From positions 285,717 to 349,716 of the forward strand of contig SZPK01000005.1 in NCBI GenBank assembly GCA_030263665.1: a DNA stretch of 64,000 nt, written 5' to 3'. The notes under the pieces are model-generated. The model saw only the letters and a program-made list of their open reading frames with translations. It did not search any database and was not told the DNA's origin. The stretch comes from Villigracilis sp024434165 (GTDB taxonomy: Bacteria; Chloroflexota; Anaerolineae; Anaerolineales; Villigracilaceae). The position numbers and the translations under genes were made by a program. Positions 1 through 7,934 of the stretch are shown here, piece by piece (positions within the stretch are counted from its first letter, which is position 1; every line of letters begins with the position of its first letter).

Positions 1-22
1 TGCGCTTTGGATGTGGGGTCAT
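1..22 (-). CDS. 5' end of a gene leaving the window (unidentified)
   Basis: The reverse strand shows AAAGGAG eight bases before an ATG at 22-20, and the frame stays open to the window edge (MTPHPKR). A strong ribosome binding site and start make a real gene likely. Only seven codons are visible, so no function can be given. Its leader contains the perfect hairpin at 47-74. Confidence 0.5.
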
Positions 23-46
23 GAAACTTTCTCCTTTTACAGACAT

Positions 47-74
47 CAGACGGGTCCATTGGGGAACCCGTCTG
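47..74. promoter_or_regulatory. Perfect 9-bp hairpin in the leader of the first gene
   Basis: CAGACGGGT at 47-55 pairs perfectly with ACCCGTCTG at 66-74 around a ten-base loop. On the reverse strand it lies about 25 bases before the start codon at 22, so it would form in the 5' leader of that gene. No T tract follows on that strand, so it is more likely a leader structure or operator than a terminator. Confidence 0.4.
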
Positions 75-139
75 GTTTGGTTTTGAACGAAGCGGGCTGA
101 TTATATATGCGGGCGGCGGCGGCGTCAAGGCGGATGGTG

Positions 140-145
140 TAAAAT
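140..145 (+). promoter_or_regulatory. -10 hexamer TAAAAT, predicted leaderless start
   Basis: TAAAAT ends six bases before the ATG at 152, so a start point seven bases after the hexamer falls on the A of ATG. No Shine-Dalgarno lies between, and no convincing -35 box is seen. The same geometry recurs at 1415, 12146, 19012 and 26916. Confidence 0.5.
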
Positions 146-151
146 TTTCCC

Positions 152-1390
152 ATGGAAAATCGGACATTCCTCACCCGAAGTTTGATTAAGGCAGGGCATT
201 TTGCTGTCTTGACTGCCTCTTTATTCCTGAACGCCTGCGCCCCCGCCGCGCCGCCTTCCACAGACCCTCCGCCGGCAAGCCCCCCGCAAATTACCGAGGT
301 CGCAACCAGCGATTTTCCCTCTGCCATCTCGTTTTCTCTGACCGCCACCCCGGGTGGAAAAGTCTACGCGGCGCTGGGGGGACACGAAGGCATTCTTGTC
401 GCCTCATCCACCGACGGCGGGAGGAGTTTCAGCGAGCCGGTCAATGCCAGCGGCGATGCGCCGGTTCACGTCCTGCCGGTGGAGCGTCCCGCGCTGGCAT
501 CGTTTGGCGAAGATACCGTCGCGGTGGCATGGCTGGAGCAGGCGGATGATTTCAGCGGGGCGAGTGTTTGGCTTGCCCTATCCACAGACGGCGGAATGAC
601 TTTTGACGCTCCGGTTCAGGCTGCGGCAGAACAAGGCGGGGAGGTCGTTATGGTACAGGTCCTGCTGGATGAAAGCGGCAGCCCCATGCTTGCCTGGTTG
701 AACGACGGAACCCTGCGTTTTACCCGCTCAATTGATTCAGGCGCGGCATTCAGCGAGGCGCAGACCGTCGGCGCCGGGGCATGCGAGTGCTGCCAGCCCA
801 GTTTGGCAATGAAAGATGGAACGTTGTTCATCGCCTATCGGGGACTTGAAAAACAGGCGGACGGAAACGATATTCGGGATATTCTGCTATCCGTTTCCAG
901 CGACGGCGGAGGGACCTTCGCTCCCTTCACGCGCATCAGCGACGAGCACTGGTTCCTGAACGCCTGCCCGATTGCAGGTCCATCAATGGCATTGTTCGAA
1001 GACGAGATTTACGTCTCATGGATGGATGGTCGTCAGGCGGAGCCAAATCGAGCCTACAATGGCAGCATCTGGTTCTCCAGCTCGAAAGACGGCGGGAAGA
1101 CGTTCAGCCCGAATATGCAAATCAACCCAAACCCGGATGCACATCAGACCCTGCCTTCGCTGGCAGTGGACTCCGATGGGCGTATTCATCTTGCCTGGGA
1201 ACATCACGGCGCAGACGAACAAACGATTCAATATTCCATTTCAGAGGACAAGGGCGCAGCTTTTTCCACACCGCGCAAATTGATCGGCGGCTTTCCGCGC
1301 ATGCCGCTGCTGCTGGCGCTGCCTACCGGGGAAATCCTCCTCGGCTGGCAGGATCAGACCGGAGTCCATGTTCGAACATGGACGGAGTAG
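152..1390 (+). CDS. BNR-repeat (sialidase-fold) lipoprotein with Cys-rich motifs
   Basis: A 412-residue exported lipoprotein. The N terminus has a basic stretch, a hydrophobic segment and the lipobox LNAC (Cys about 29), followed by a Pro/Ala/Thr linker. The rest carries repeated Asp-box motifs such as SSTDGGRSF (near 85), LSTDGGMTF and SSKDGGKTF, which mark a sialidase-type beta-propeller. An unusual ACECCQP motif near 209-214 and an NACP motif near 270 could bind a metal. The Asp boxes show the fold and not enzyme activity; the Arg triad of true sialidases cannot be confirmed by eye, so a glycan- or ligand-binding role on the cell surface is equally possible. The ATG at 152 is chosen because it gives a complete signal peptide and sits six bases after a -10-like hexamer. 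Confidence 0.8.
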   Translation: MENRTFLTRSLIKAGHFAVLTASLFLNACAPAAPPSTDPPPASPPQITEVATSDFPSAISFSLTATPGGKVYAALGGHEGILVASSTDGGRSFSEPVNASGDAPVHVLPVERPALASFGEDTVAVAWLEQADDFSGASVWLALSTDGGMTFDAPVQAAAEQGGEVVMVQVLLDESGSPMLAWLNDGTLRFTRSIDSGAAFSEAQTVGAGACECCQPSLAMKDGTLFIAYRGLEKQADGNDIRDILLSVSSDGGGTFAPFTRISDEHWFLNACPIAGPSMALFEDEIYVSWMDGRQAEPNRAYNGSIWFSSSKDGGKTFSPNMQINPNPDAHQTLPSLAVDSDGRIHLAWEHHGADEQTIQYSISEDKGAAFSTPRKLIGGFPRMPLLLALPTGEILLGWQDQTGVHVRTWTE

Positions 1391-1414
1391 GAAGGCAGCC
1401 GCCAAATCCCATAG

Positions 1415-1420
1415 TAAAAT
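1415..1420 (+). promoter_or_regulatory. -10 hexamer TAAAAT, predicted leaderless start
   Basis: TAAAAT ends six bases before the ATG at 1427. The intervening CAAGGC is too close to the start to act as a Shine-Dalgarno. It would drive the phosphatase, RCK and P-loop trio. Confidence 0.5.
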
Positions 1421-1426
1421 CAAGGC

Positions 1427-2134
1427 ATGGAAATCCAGATTGCTGTTGCAAAAGTCAACAAATATGCGGTTTCCGAAAGCGGAGACACGCTCGAGGTAAT
1501 CGAACGTCCCACCGGCGGGCTTTCCGTCGTGCTGGCAGACGGGCAGACCAGCGGGCGCGGCGCGAAAGCCGTCTCCATGCTGGTCGTGCGCAAAGTCATC
1601 GGCTTGATCGCGGAAGGCGTCCGCGACGGCGCGGCGGCGCGAGCCGCATCCGACGCCCTTTTTGCAGACAAGGCTGGCAAAGTGACCAGCACGCTGAACA
1701 TCGCCTCGGTGGATCTGCACAGCGGGACCATCGTGCTGACCCGCAACAATCCCGCGCCGATGTACATTTGCCGCGGCGAAGAGATAGACGAACACACCGA
1801 GGAAAGCGTTCCGCTTGGAACTTCCCGCAACGTGCGCCCGATCATCACCGAACTGGGAATCGAAGCCGGCTTGACGGTGGTCATCTTCAGCGACGGAATC
1901 ACTCACGCCGGCGAACGCCGCGGCGAACCCCTCGATGTGCGCCAGACCATCCGCTCCATACTGGAAGACCAGGACCCTTCGCCGCAGGAGATTGCCGATT
2001 CCCTCCTCCGCCAGGCGATTCGCCTCGACGAGAACCGCCCGGCGGACGACATCAGCGTCGTCGTGCTGAAAGTGGCAGCGCGCAGGGGCGATGATGTCCG
2101 CCGCATGAACGTGAGACTTCCCATCAATGCCTAG
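1427..2134 (+). CDS. SpoIIE/PP2C-type protein phosphatase, stand-alone domain
   Basis: A 235-residue soluble protein resembling the SpoIIE/RsbU branch of PP2C phosphatases. Metal-site motifs are visible in order: VLADGQTSGRGAKAVS near residues 34-49, VIFSDGITHAG near 150-160, and RPADDISVVVLKV near the C terminus. In known relatives these Asp residues hold the two Mn/Mg ions that hydrolyse phosphoserine or phosphothreonine. There is no sensor, response-regulator or membrane segment, so input must come from a partner. The stop lies inside the start of the next gene (8-base overlap), which suggests translational coupling with the RCK membrane protein. The substrate is unknown; no anti-sigma-factor antagonist or switch kinase is seen nearby. 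Confidence 0.82.
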   Translation: MEIQIAVAKVNKYAVSESGDTLEVIERPTGGLSVVLADGQTSGRGAKAVSMLVVRKVIGLIAEGVRDGAAARAASDALFADKAGKVTSTLNIASVDLHSGTIVLTRNNPAPMYICRGEEIDEHTEESVPLGTSRNVRPIITELGIEAGLTVVIFSDGITHAGERRGEPLDVRQTIRSILEDQDPSPQEIADSLLRQAIRLDENRPADDISVVVLKVAARRGDDVRRMNVRLPINA

Positions 2135-3185
2135 GCGCACCCTGCCGGACAAGCACCGCTGGCGTCACGTACAAGCGTCCATTCGCGATACCGCCATTCT
2201 CCTGCGCGAATTCCGCGCGCCCCTCCTTTGGTTTTCGTCCGCGATCATCGGGGGCGGGCTGCTCTATGATTTCATCGCCAGACTGGTCAACGAGCCGGTG
2301 GATAGTCTCGCCGAATCAATTTACATTGTGCTCATTGCCGCCTTCCTCCAGCCTCCCAACCGCGATTTTCCACACCACATCTCGTTACAACTGTTCCACT
2401 TCTTCATCCCGCTCATCGGCGTCATCGCGCTTGCGCAGGGTCTGGCGGATTTCGGAAGCCTGCTCTTCAACCGCAAATCCCGCAACAAGGAATGGGAAAT
2501 GGCTGTCGCATCCACTTTGAAAAATCACATCATCCTCATCGGGCTGGGACATCTCGGCTACCGCGTCGCCCTGAAACTGCACGAGATGGGCGAGAACCTG
2601 GCGATCATCGAATTCAACACCAATGCCGATACGGTCAACGAGGCGCGCAACTGGGGCGTCCCGGTCATCCACGACGACGCCACCCGTCCGGCGGTGCTCG
2701 AAGCCGCCAACATCCAGAAGGCGCGCACCATCATCATGGCAAGCCAGAACGACGCCATGAATTTGCAGATCGCGCTCAAAGCGCGCAGCCTGAATCCGAA
2801 AATACAGGTGGTCATCCGCATCTTCGACGACGATTTCGCGCACGCCCTCCAGGAGCAGTTTGGCTTCATTGCCCTGAGCGCCACCGAAATGGCGGCGCCG
2901 GTTTTCGCCGCCGCCGCGGCAGGCGTGGATGTGACCAATCCCATCTCGGTGGAAGGTCAACTGCTGAGCCTTGCCCGCCTGACCGTCTCGAAGGATGCGC
3001 CCTTTTCCACCAGGACCATCGGCTTCGTCGAAGATACCTATCATTTGAACGTCGTCCTGCACCGGCGCAACAGTCACTCCGAGATGCACCCCACCGACAA
3101 CACCCGGCTGCATCCCGGCGATGTCATCGCCATCCTGGGCGGACCGGAGCAGTTGAACCAAATCCTCCACGATAATGGACAATGA
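2127..3185 (+). CDS. Membrane protein with cytosolic RCK (TrkA-N/TrkA-C) domain, channel-like
   Basis: A 352-residue protein built like a two-helix potassium channel with an RCK domain. Hydrophobic segments lie at about 33-56 and 90-112, with a short pore-helix-like stretch between them. The RCK Rossmann fold starts near 131 with IILIGLGHLGYRVALKL (GxGxxG nucleotide site), followed by a TrkA-C-like region near 265-350. The oddity is the pore: the segment after ESIYIVLIAAF reads LQPPNRDFPHH and has no TVGYGD-type selectivity filter. It may therefore be a modified channel, or a membrane-anchored nucleotide sensor rather than a potassium pore. It overlaps the phosphatase gene upstream and the P-loop gene downstream, consistent with one functional unit. 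Confidence 0.8.
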   Translation: MPRRTLPDKHRWRHVQASIRDTAILLREFRAPLLWFSSAIIGGGLLYDFIARLVNEPVDSLAESIYIVLIAAFLQPPNRDFPHHISLQLFHFFIPLIGVIALAQGLADFGSLLFNRKSRNKEWEMAVASTLKNHIILIGLGHLGYRVALKLHEMGENLAIIEFNTNADTVNEARNWGVPVIHDDATRPAVLEAANIQKARTIIMASQNDAMNLQIALKARSLNPKIQVVIRIFDDDFAHALQEQFGFIALSATEMAAPVFAAAAAGVDVTNPISVEGQLLSLARLTVSKDAPFSTRTIGFVEDTYHLNVVLHRRNSHSEMHPTDNTRLHPGDVIAILGGPEQLNQILHDNGQ

Positions 3186-3543
3186 CCCGGCGGATATTTT
3201 GATAGGTGTTGTCGGACCCTGCGGTTCGGGGAAATCCACGCTCATTCAGGGATTGGAAAAACACGGCTATCGCTGCCGCCACATCGCGCAGGAACATTCC
3301 TACGTCAAGACCATGTGGCGGGTCGTCACCAAACCGGATTTGCTCATCTTCCTGCAAGCCTCGTTTGAAAACTCAACCGCACGCCGCAATCTCGACTGGA
3401 CGCGCGCCGATTACGAAGAGCAGCAAAGAAGACTCTCCCACGCCCGCGAACACGCGCACCTGGTCATTGACACGGACAATCTGAACGCAGAAGAAGTCCT
3501 CGCCCGCGCATTGGACCACCTGAAAGCGATTCTCCGCCCATAG
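3175..3543 (+). CDS. Small P-loop NTPase/kinase-like protein
   Basis: A 122-residue protein with a clear Walker A motif, GPCGSGKST, near residues 14-22 and a possible strand ending in PDLLIFL near 54-60. The basic and acidic stretch NLDWTRADYEEQQRR could form a lid. Its size and layout resemble small nucleotide or nucleoside kinases, but no substrate motif is recognised. The ATG lies eleven bases inside the RCK gene, so the two are probably translationally coupled. Whether it phosphorylates a small molecule or acts as an ATP-dependent regulator of the channel-like protein cannot be told from sequence. Confidence 0.7.
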   Translation: MDNDPADILIGVVGPCGSGKSTLIQGLEKHGYRCRHIAQEHSYVKTMWRVVTKPDLLIFLQASFENSTARRNLDWTRADYEEQQRRLSHAREHAHLVIDTDNLNAEEVLARALDHLKAILRP

Positions 3544-3633
3544 CCGTTCCGCCTCCCTGCTGACCTTTCGCCTGCCCCGCCCCATCGAGCCGATTGCCCC
3601 TCCGAGCCTTACCCACAATTTCACCAACGGGAG

Positions 3634-3639
3634 TATAAT
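3634..3639 (+). promoter_or_regulatory. -10 box TATAAT for secD-secF
   Basis: TATAAT predicts transcription start near 3646, about 48 bases before the ATG at 3694. This makes the in-frame upstream start at 3649 unlikely. No clear -35 hexamer is seen. Confidence 0.5.
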
Positions 3640-3693
3640 AGCGCCCGCGTGGCGCACAAGCGCCACATTTTCGTGGATGGAGATGTTTATCGC

Positions 3694-5052
3694 ATGATTC
3701 GCAATCTAATTGAACGCATCATTCTCATTGTGGTCGTCCTCGCCCTTGCGCTCTGGGTGGATTTCAGCAGAGAGATCGAAATCCAAAACCCCGTAACCGA
3801 TGAGGTCCTTTTTGCCCGCAATGTGGAGCCGCGCCTCGGTCTCGACCTGCAGGGCGGTTTGCAGGTCCTGCTCGAAGCCGACCTTCCCGCCGACCAGCCC
3901 ATTGACTCGGCGTCCATGGAAATCGCCCGCGACATCGTCCAACAACGCACCGACGCGCTCGGCGTAAACGAAAACGTCATCCAGGTTGCCGGTGAACGCC
4001 GTATCGTCGGCGAATTCCCCGGTCTGGAGGATACCGAATCGGTGCTGGAAACCATTCAGCAGACCGGCTTGCTCGAATTCGTGGATACGGGCGATTACAG
4101 CCCCGAACCCGGCACCATCCTTGTCACCGATTACAGCCCCAGTGGACTGCCCATCGAAGTGGAGGACGCCGACACCGCCGTCTATCACACCATTATGACC
4201 GGCGCCGACCTGGACACGGTTGGCGTTTCACAAGCCCCCCTCGGAACCTCGTACCAGATTGATTTTCAACTTAAATCGGAAGGGGCAAAAGTCTTCGGCG
4301 AACACACCACCGCAAACGTCGGAAAATTCCTGACGATCCTCCTCGACAAGCAGGTCATCTCATCGCCGGTCATCAGCGACCCGATCACAGGCGGGCAGGG
4401 CACCATCAGCGGCAATTTCACGCTGGAGGAGGCAAACGCCTTCGCCATCCAGCTCCGTTACGGCTCGCTGCCGATCCCGCTCAAGATCGTGGAGACGCGC
4501 ATCATCGGTCCCACCCTCGGCGCAGACTCGCTCAACAAGAGCCTGATCGCCGGTCTGATCGGCATGAGCATCGTGGCGCTCTTCATGATCATCTATTACC
4601 GCATGCCCGGCATCGTGGCGGTCATTTCGATTTTGATCTACGCCGCCGTGGCGTTTGCCGTCTTCAAATGGTTCCACTTCACGCTGACGCTGGCTGGCGT
4701 GGCGGGTTTCATGCTCAGCACCGGCGCGGCGCTGGACGCCAATATTCTGATCTTCGAACGCATGAAGGAGGAACTGCGCAACGGGAAAAATCTCGCCCAG
4801 GCGGTGGACCAGGGCTGGACGCGCGCGTGGTCTTCCATCCGCGACTCGAACCTTGCCGCGATCATTACTTCATTGATTCTCTTCTGGTTCGGTTCGACGT
4901 TCGGCGCGACCATCGTGAAAGGCTTCTCCCTCACGCTTGCCCTCGGCGTCGTCATCTCGCTCTTTACCGCCATTTACGTCACGCGCACGCTCCTCGTCGT
5001 CTTCATCCGATCGTTCAAACCGCAGAATCTCGAACGGTGGTTCGGCATATAG
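3694..5052 (+). CDS. secD: Protein translocase subunit SecD
   Basis: SecD is the larger subunit of the SecDF membrane complex, which uses the proton-motive force to pull preproteins across the membrane after SecYEG. The protein is about 452 residues. It has an N-terminal membrane helix (residues about 5-21), the conserved LGLDLQGGLQVLLEAD motif near 45, an extracellular P1-type region, then a five-helix C-terminal block holding DANILIFERMKEEL. It is shorter than the E. coli protein, as in many Gram-positives and Chloroflexota. The ATG at 3694 follows GGAG and sits about 48 bases after the predicted transcription start; a longer in-frame form from 3649 would begin almost at that start point. 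secF follows after 24 bases. Confidence 0.96.
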   Translation: MIRNLIERIILIVVVLALALWVDFSREIEIQNPVTDEVLFARNVEPRLGLDLQGGLQVLLEADLPADQPIDSASMEIARDIVQQRTDALGVNENVIQVAGERRIVGEFPGLEDTESVLETIQQTGLLEFVDTGDYSPEPGTILVTDYSPSGLPIEVEDADTAVYHTIMTGADLDTVGVSQAPLGTSYQIDFQLKSEGAKVFGEHTTANVGKFLTILLDKQVISSPVISDPITGGQGTISGNFTLEEANAFAIQLRYGSLPIPLKIVETRIIGPTLGADSLNKSLIAGLIGMSIVALFMIIYYRMPGIVAVISILIYAAVAFAVFKWFHFTLTLAGVAGFMLSTGAALDANILIFERMKEELRNGKNLAQAVDQGWTRAWSSIRDSNLAAIITSLILFWFGSTFGATIVKGFSLTLALGVVISLFTAIYVTRTLLVVFIRSFKPQNLERWFGI

Positions 5053-5076
5053 CCCGGCGCGCCAAGGAAATTCGTC

Positions 5077-5994
5077 ATGATTGATATTCTCAGCAAAAGA
5101 TACTATTACTTCCTGTTTTCGCTTGTTGTGATCGTCCCCGGTCTCATCTTCCTCGCCATTGACGGACTCCCCCTGTCCATTGACTTCACCGGCGGGAGCC
5201 TGCTCGAGGTCCAGTTTGAGGCGGGGAAAAGCCTCACCACCGAGGAAATCGTCGCCTTGTACGAAGATGCGGGGATTGACGACGCCCAGGTCACCGCAAC
5301 AGAGACCGGCTCGCTCGTCATCCGTTCTTCGTTCCTCACGAACGAAGTCCGAGACCAGGTGCTGACCGCCATGAACGGGCAGACCTCCTCCGAGGTGACG
5401 GTCATTCGCTTCGACAGCGTCGGACCCAGCATCGGGGCGCAGGTGGCTTCGCGCGCGGCGCTTGCCGTCGGCGTGGCGGCGCTGGGCGTCATCATCTACA
5501 TTACGCTTGCGTTCCGTAAAGTGCAGAATGCGTTTCGATACGGCATTTGCGCCATCATTGCCATGGTGCATGATGTGGCGGTCGTGTTCAGCGTGGCTGG
5601 CATCGGCGCGCGCTTCTTCGACTGGCAGATGGACGCCCTCTTCCTCACCGCCCTGCTGACCGTGATCGGTTTCTCGGTGCAGGATAAAGTGGTGGTATTC
5701 GACCGCATCCGCGAGAACGCCAACCTGCTTCGCAAACTGGAATACGAAAAACTCGTCAATCACTCCATCGTGCAGACGCTCCAGCGCTCCATCAACACCC
5801 AGTTGATGACAGTGGAATTCCTCCTGCTGGCGCTGGCGCTGTTCGGCGGGGTCACGCTTCAGGAATTTGCGGTCATCCTGCTCGTCGGTCTGCTGAGCGG
5901 AACGTACTCCTCGATTTTCGTCGCGGCTCCCATTCTCGTGCTGTGGGAGAAGCGCGAATGGACAACCTGGTTCGGTCGCGGCGCAAACGCATAA
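5077..5994 (+). CDS. secF: Protein translocase subunit SecF
   Basis: SecF is the partner of SecD in the SecDF protein-export motor. The 305-residue protein has an N-terminal helix (about 10-28), the SecF signature LSIDFTGGSLLEVQFE near 30, and a five-helix block with VQDKVVVFDRIREN near 205-218, equivalent to the proton-pathway region. It is co-transcribed with secD (24-base gap, CAAGGAAA before the start). A strong terminator ends the unit at 6004-6036. Confidence 0.96.
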   Translation: MIDILSKRYYYFLFSLVVIVPGLIFLAIDGLPLSIDFTGGSLLEVQFEAGKSLTTEEIVALYEDAGIDDAQVTATETGSLVIRSSFLTNEVRDQVLTAMNGQTSSEVTVIRFDSVGPSIGAQVASRAALAVGVAALGVIIYITLAFRKVQNAFRYGICAIIAMVHDVAVVFSVAGIGARFFDWQMDALFLTALLTVIGFSVQDKVVVFDRIRENANLLRKLEYEKLVNHSIVQTLQRSINTQLMTVEFLLLALALFGGVTLQEFAVILLVGLLSGTYSSIFVAAPILVLWEKREWTTWFGRGANA

Positions 5995-6003
5995 GCCGCA
6001 CAT

Positions 6004-6036
6004 AAAAAGGACGCTGGGTCCCGGCGTCCTTTTTTA
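6004..6036 (+). terminator. Intrinsic terminator after secF
   Basis: AAAAAGGACGC at 6004-6014 pairs with GCGTCCTTTTT at 6024-6034, and the T tract continues to 6036. The LysE-type gene starts six bases later, so that gene must rely on readthrough or a start within this structure. Confidence 0.85.
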
Positions 6037-6041
6037 TTATC

Positions 6042-6653
6042 ATGGCAGCTTCCCTTTCCCTTTTCCTGCGTGCCTTCATCATCGGCATCTCCATCGCCGC
6101 GCCCGTCGGTCCGATTGGCGTGTTGTGCATCCGCCGCACGCTTGCAAACGGCAAACTGGCTGGGTTCCTCTCCGGCATGGGCGCCGCCAGCGCAGACATG
6201 ATCTACGGAGCCGCCGCCGCCTTTGGCGTCAGCGCCATCACCAGCGTCTTGATCGAACACACCTTCTGGCTCAGGCTCTTCGGCGGCGGCTTCCTGCTTT
6301 ATCTTGGCGTCAGAACGTTTCTCGAGAAACCCGCCGGACAAGCCGCGCAAACCCGGCAAGGCGGTCTCTTCAGCATGTACTTCTCCACCTTTCTGCTGAC
6401 CATCGCCAACCCGATGACCATCCTTTCCTTCGCCGCCATTTTTGCAGGCACGATGATTGGGCAGGAGACAGGCTCGCCGCTCATCATGGTCGCGGGCGTC
6501 TTTGCAGGCTCCGCCGCCTGGTGGCTGACCCTCAGTCTCGGAATTGGCGCCTTCCGCGAACGCCTGACCCCGGCTCACATGGCATGGATCAACCGCATCT
6601 CCGGCATCGTCATCACCGCGTTCGGACTTTTTGCGCTCATAGGCGGGAATTAG
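6042..6653 (+). CDS. LysE/RhtB-family amino-acid exporter
   Basis: A 203-residue membrane protein of the LysE superfamily, which exports amino acids or related small metabolites. The N terminus carries the family motif PVGPIGVLCIRRTLANG near 21-37, and about six hydrophobic helices can be traced to the end. A second conserved stretch, TIANPMTILSFAAIFAG, lies near 123-139. Substrate cannot be deduced. It directly follows the secF terminator and overlaps by four bases, tail to tail, with the glycerate kinase gene on the other strand. Confidence 0.85.
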   Translation: MAASLSLFLRAFIIGISIAAPVGPIGVLCIRRTLANGKLAGFLSGMGAASADMIYGAAAAFGVSAITSVLIEHTFWLRLFGGGFLLYLGVRTFLEKPAGQAAQTRQGGLFSMYFSTFLLTIANPMTILSFAAIFAGTMIGQETGSPLIMVAGVFAGSAAWWLTLSLGIGAFRERLTPAHMAWINRISGIVITAFGLFALIGGN

Positions 6654-7933
6654 AAAGCAAAGGCAAGAACCAGGTCGTTGACGTTTGTCCCGCTTGGACC
6701 GGTTTTGATCAGGTCATCCAGGTTTGCAAAGTAAGAATACGCATCGTTTCTGGACTGATAGTCCGCCCTGTCCATCTGAAGCGACTTTGCCCTTTGAGCG
6801 GTTTCACCCGTCACCACCGCGCCTGCGGCGTCCGTCGGTCCATCTTCCCCATCTGTGGCAATGGAAATGAGCATTACGTTTGGCGTCCCAGCCAGTTCAG
6901 CGGCTGCGCCCAGCGCGGTTTCCTGATTCCTGCCGCCCTTGCCGTTCCCCCGCACGGTGACGGTCGTTTCCCCACCCGCCAGTAAACAAAATGGACGGGG
7001 CATTTTCGCAAGTTCGTTTTTCAAGCGAATTGCCATTTCCCTGCCAACTTCGCGCGCCTCCCCCTGCAAATTCGAGTTGATAATTTTATTCCCAAATCCT
7101 TCCTGCTCCAACTGGCTGCCCGCAGAACGCAGGGCGATGGCGTTACTTGCCACCAATGCGTTTTGAACCCGCTCGAAGACGGAATCGGCGGGCTTGGCGG
7201 TTTCGCGCATCGCGCGAATCACCGAAGCGGGAACCTTCGCCGGCAAATCGTATTTTTCAAGGATGACGAGCGCATCGGCTTTTGTGCTTGGGTCGGGGGC
7301 GGTGGGACCGGAGGCAATTGCCTCCAGTGAATCGCCGACCACATCCGAAAGAATCAGGCTGACCATTTGCGCCCCGTTCGCCAGTTCCGCCAGCCCCCCG
7401 CCCTTCAAACGGTCGAGGTGACGGCGCAGGGTGTTGATTTCGTCAATCCGTGCGCCGCACCTCAACAGCGCAGAGGTAAGGGATTGCAAATCTTCCAGCG
7501 GAATCAGCGGCGCAATCATCAACGCCGAGCCGCCGCCGGAGATCAGGCAGACCAGCAAATCATCCTTTGTCAACCGGGAGACGAATTCCATTGCCGCAGA
7601 ACCGGCTCGCAGGCTGGATTCTCCGGGGATGGGATGATCTCCGAGAATAACAGAGGCAGGTTCAAACGTCAGGGGTGAGGCGTGCTTTGTGACGAGCAGG
7701 GCATCCACCGGTTTGGAAACATCCGCGAGGGCGTTCGTCATTGCACAGGCGGCTTTTCCCAGCCCAAAAGCGAATATGCGTTTCCCCGGCGGGAGCGGAT
7801 GTTCCCCCAAAAATTTTTTCACTGCCGCGCCCGGCTCCACCGCGTTAAACGCCGCGGCAAGGGCGTGCCGGACGGATGCGCCGTACGGATGCAAGCGTAT
7901 CGAAGCGGCGTCGAACTGCGATGGGTCGAACAC
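6650..7933 (-). CDS. Glycerate 2-kinase (MOFRL/GckA family)
   Basis: Predicted to phosphorylate D-glycerate to 2-phosphoglycerate, feeding glyoxylate, serine or sugar-acid breakdown into glycolysis. The protein is about 427 residues. It shows FAFGLGKAACAM, the glycine-rich LISGGGSALM motif, and the C-terminal MOFRL region with LLAGGETTVTVRGNGKGGRNQE and SIATDGEDGPTDAAGA. The frame is open further upstream, but that part lies inside the preceding gene. A GTG at 7933-7931 follows the upstream stop by one base and gives the usual N-terminal length; a start further in cannot be excluded. It is the second gene of a unit led by the PAS-GGDEF gene, with no obvious functional link. Confidence 0.88.
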   Translation of the reverse strand: MFDPSQFDAASIRLHPYGASVRHALAAAFNAVEPGAAVKKFLGEHPLPPGKRIFAFGLGKAACAMTNALADVSKPVDALLVTKHASPLTFEPASVILGDHPIPGESSLRAGSAAMEFVSRLTKDDLLVCLISGGGSALMIAPLIPLEDLQSLTSALLRCGARIDEINTLRRHLDRLKGGGLAELANGAQMVSLILSDVVGDSLEAIASGPTAPDPSTKADALVILEKYDLPAKVPASVIRAMRETAKPADSVFERVQNALVASNAIALRSAGSQLEQEGFGNKIINSNLQGEAREVGREMAIRLKNELAKMPRPFCLLAGGETTVTVRGNGKGGRNQETALGAAAELAGTPNVMLISIATDGEDGPTDAAGAVVTGETAQRAKSLQMDRADYQSRNDAYSYFANLDDLIKTGPSGTNVNDLVLAFAF

Positions 7934-7934
7934 G

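Noticed and set aside
1018..2094. Long open frames antisense to or out of phase with real genes (for example 1018-2094, 1241-2152, 4870-6003, 59428-61017)
   Set aside because: They are Arg/Pro/His-rich or low-complexity translations with no motif, start site or Shine-Dalgarno, and lie on well-supported genes in other frames. High GC produces such frames.
3649..3693. Longer secD start at 3649
   Set aside because: It would begin within a few bases of the predicted transcription start and adds residues not expected at a SecD N terminus; the ATG at 3694 has GGAG.
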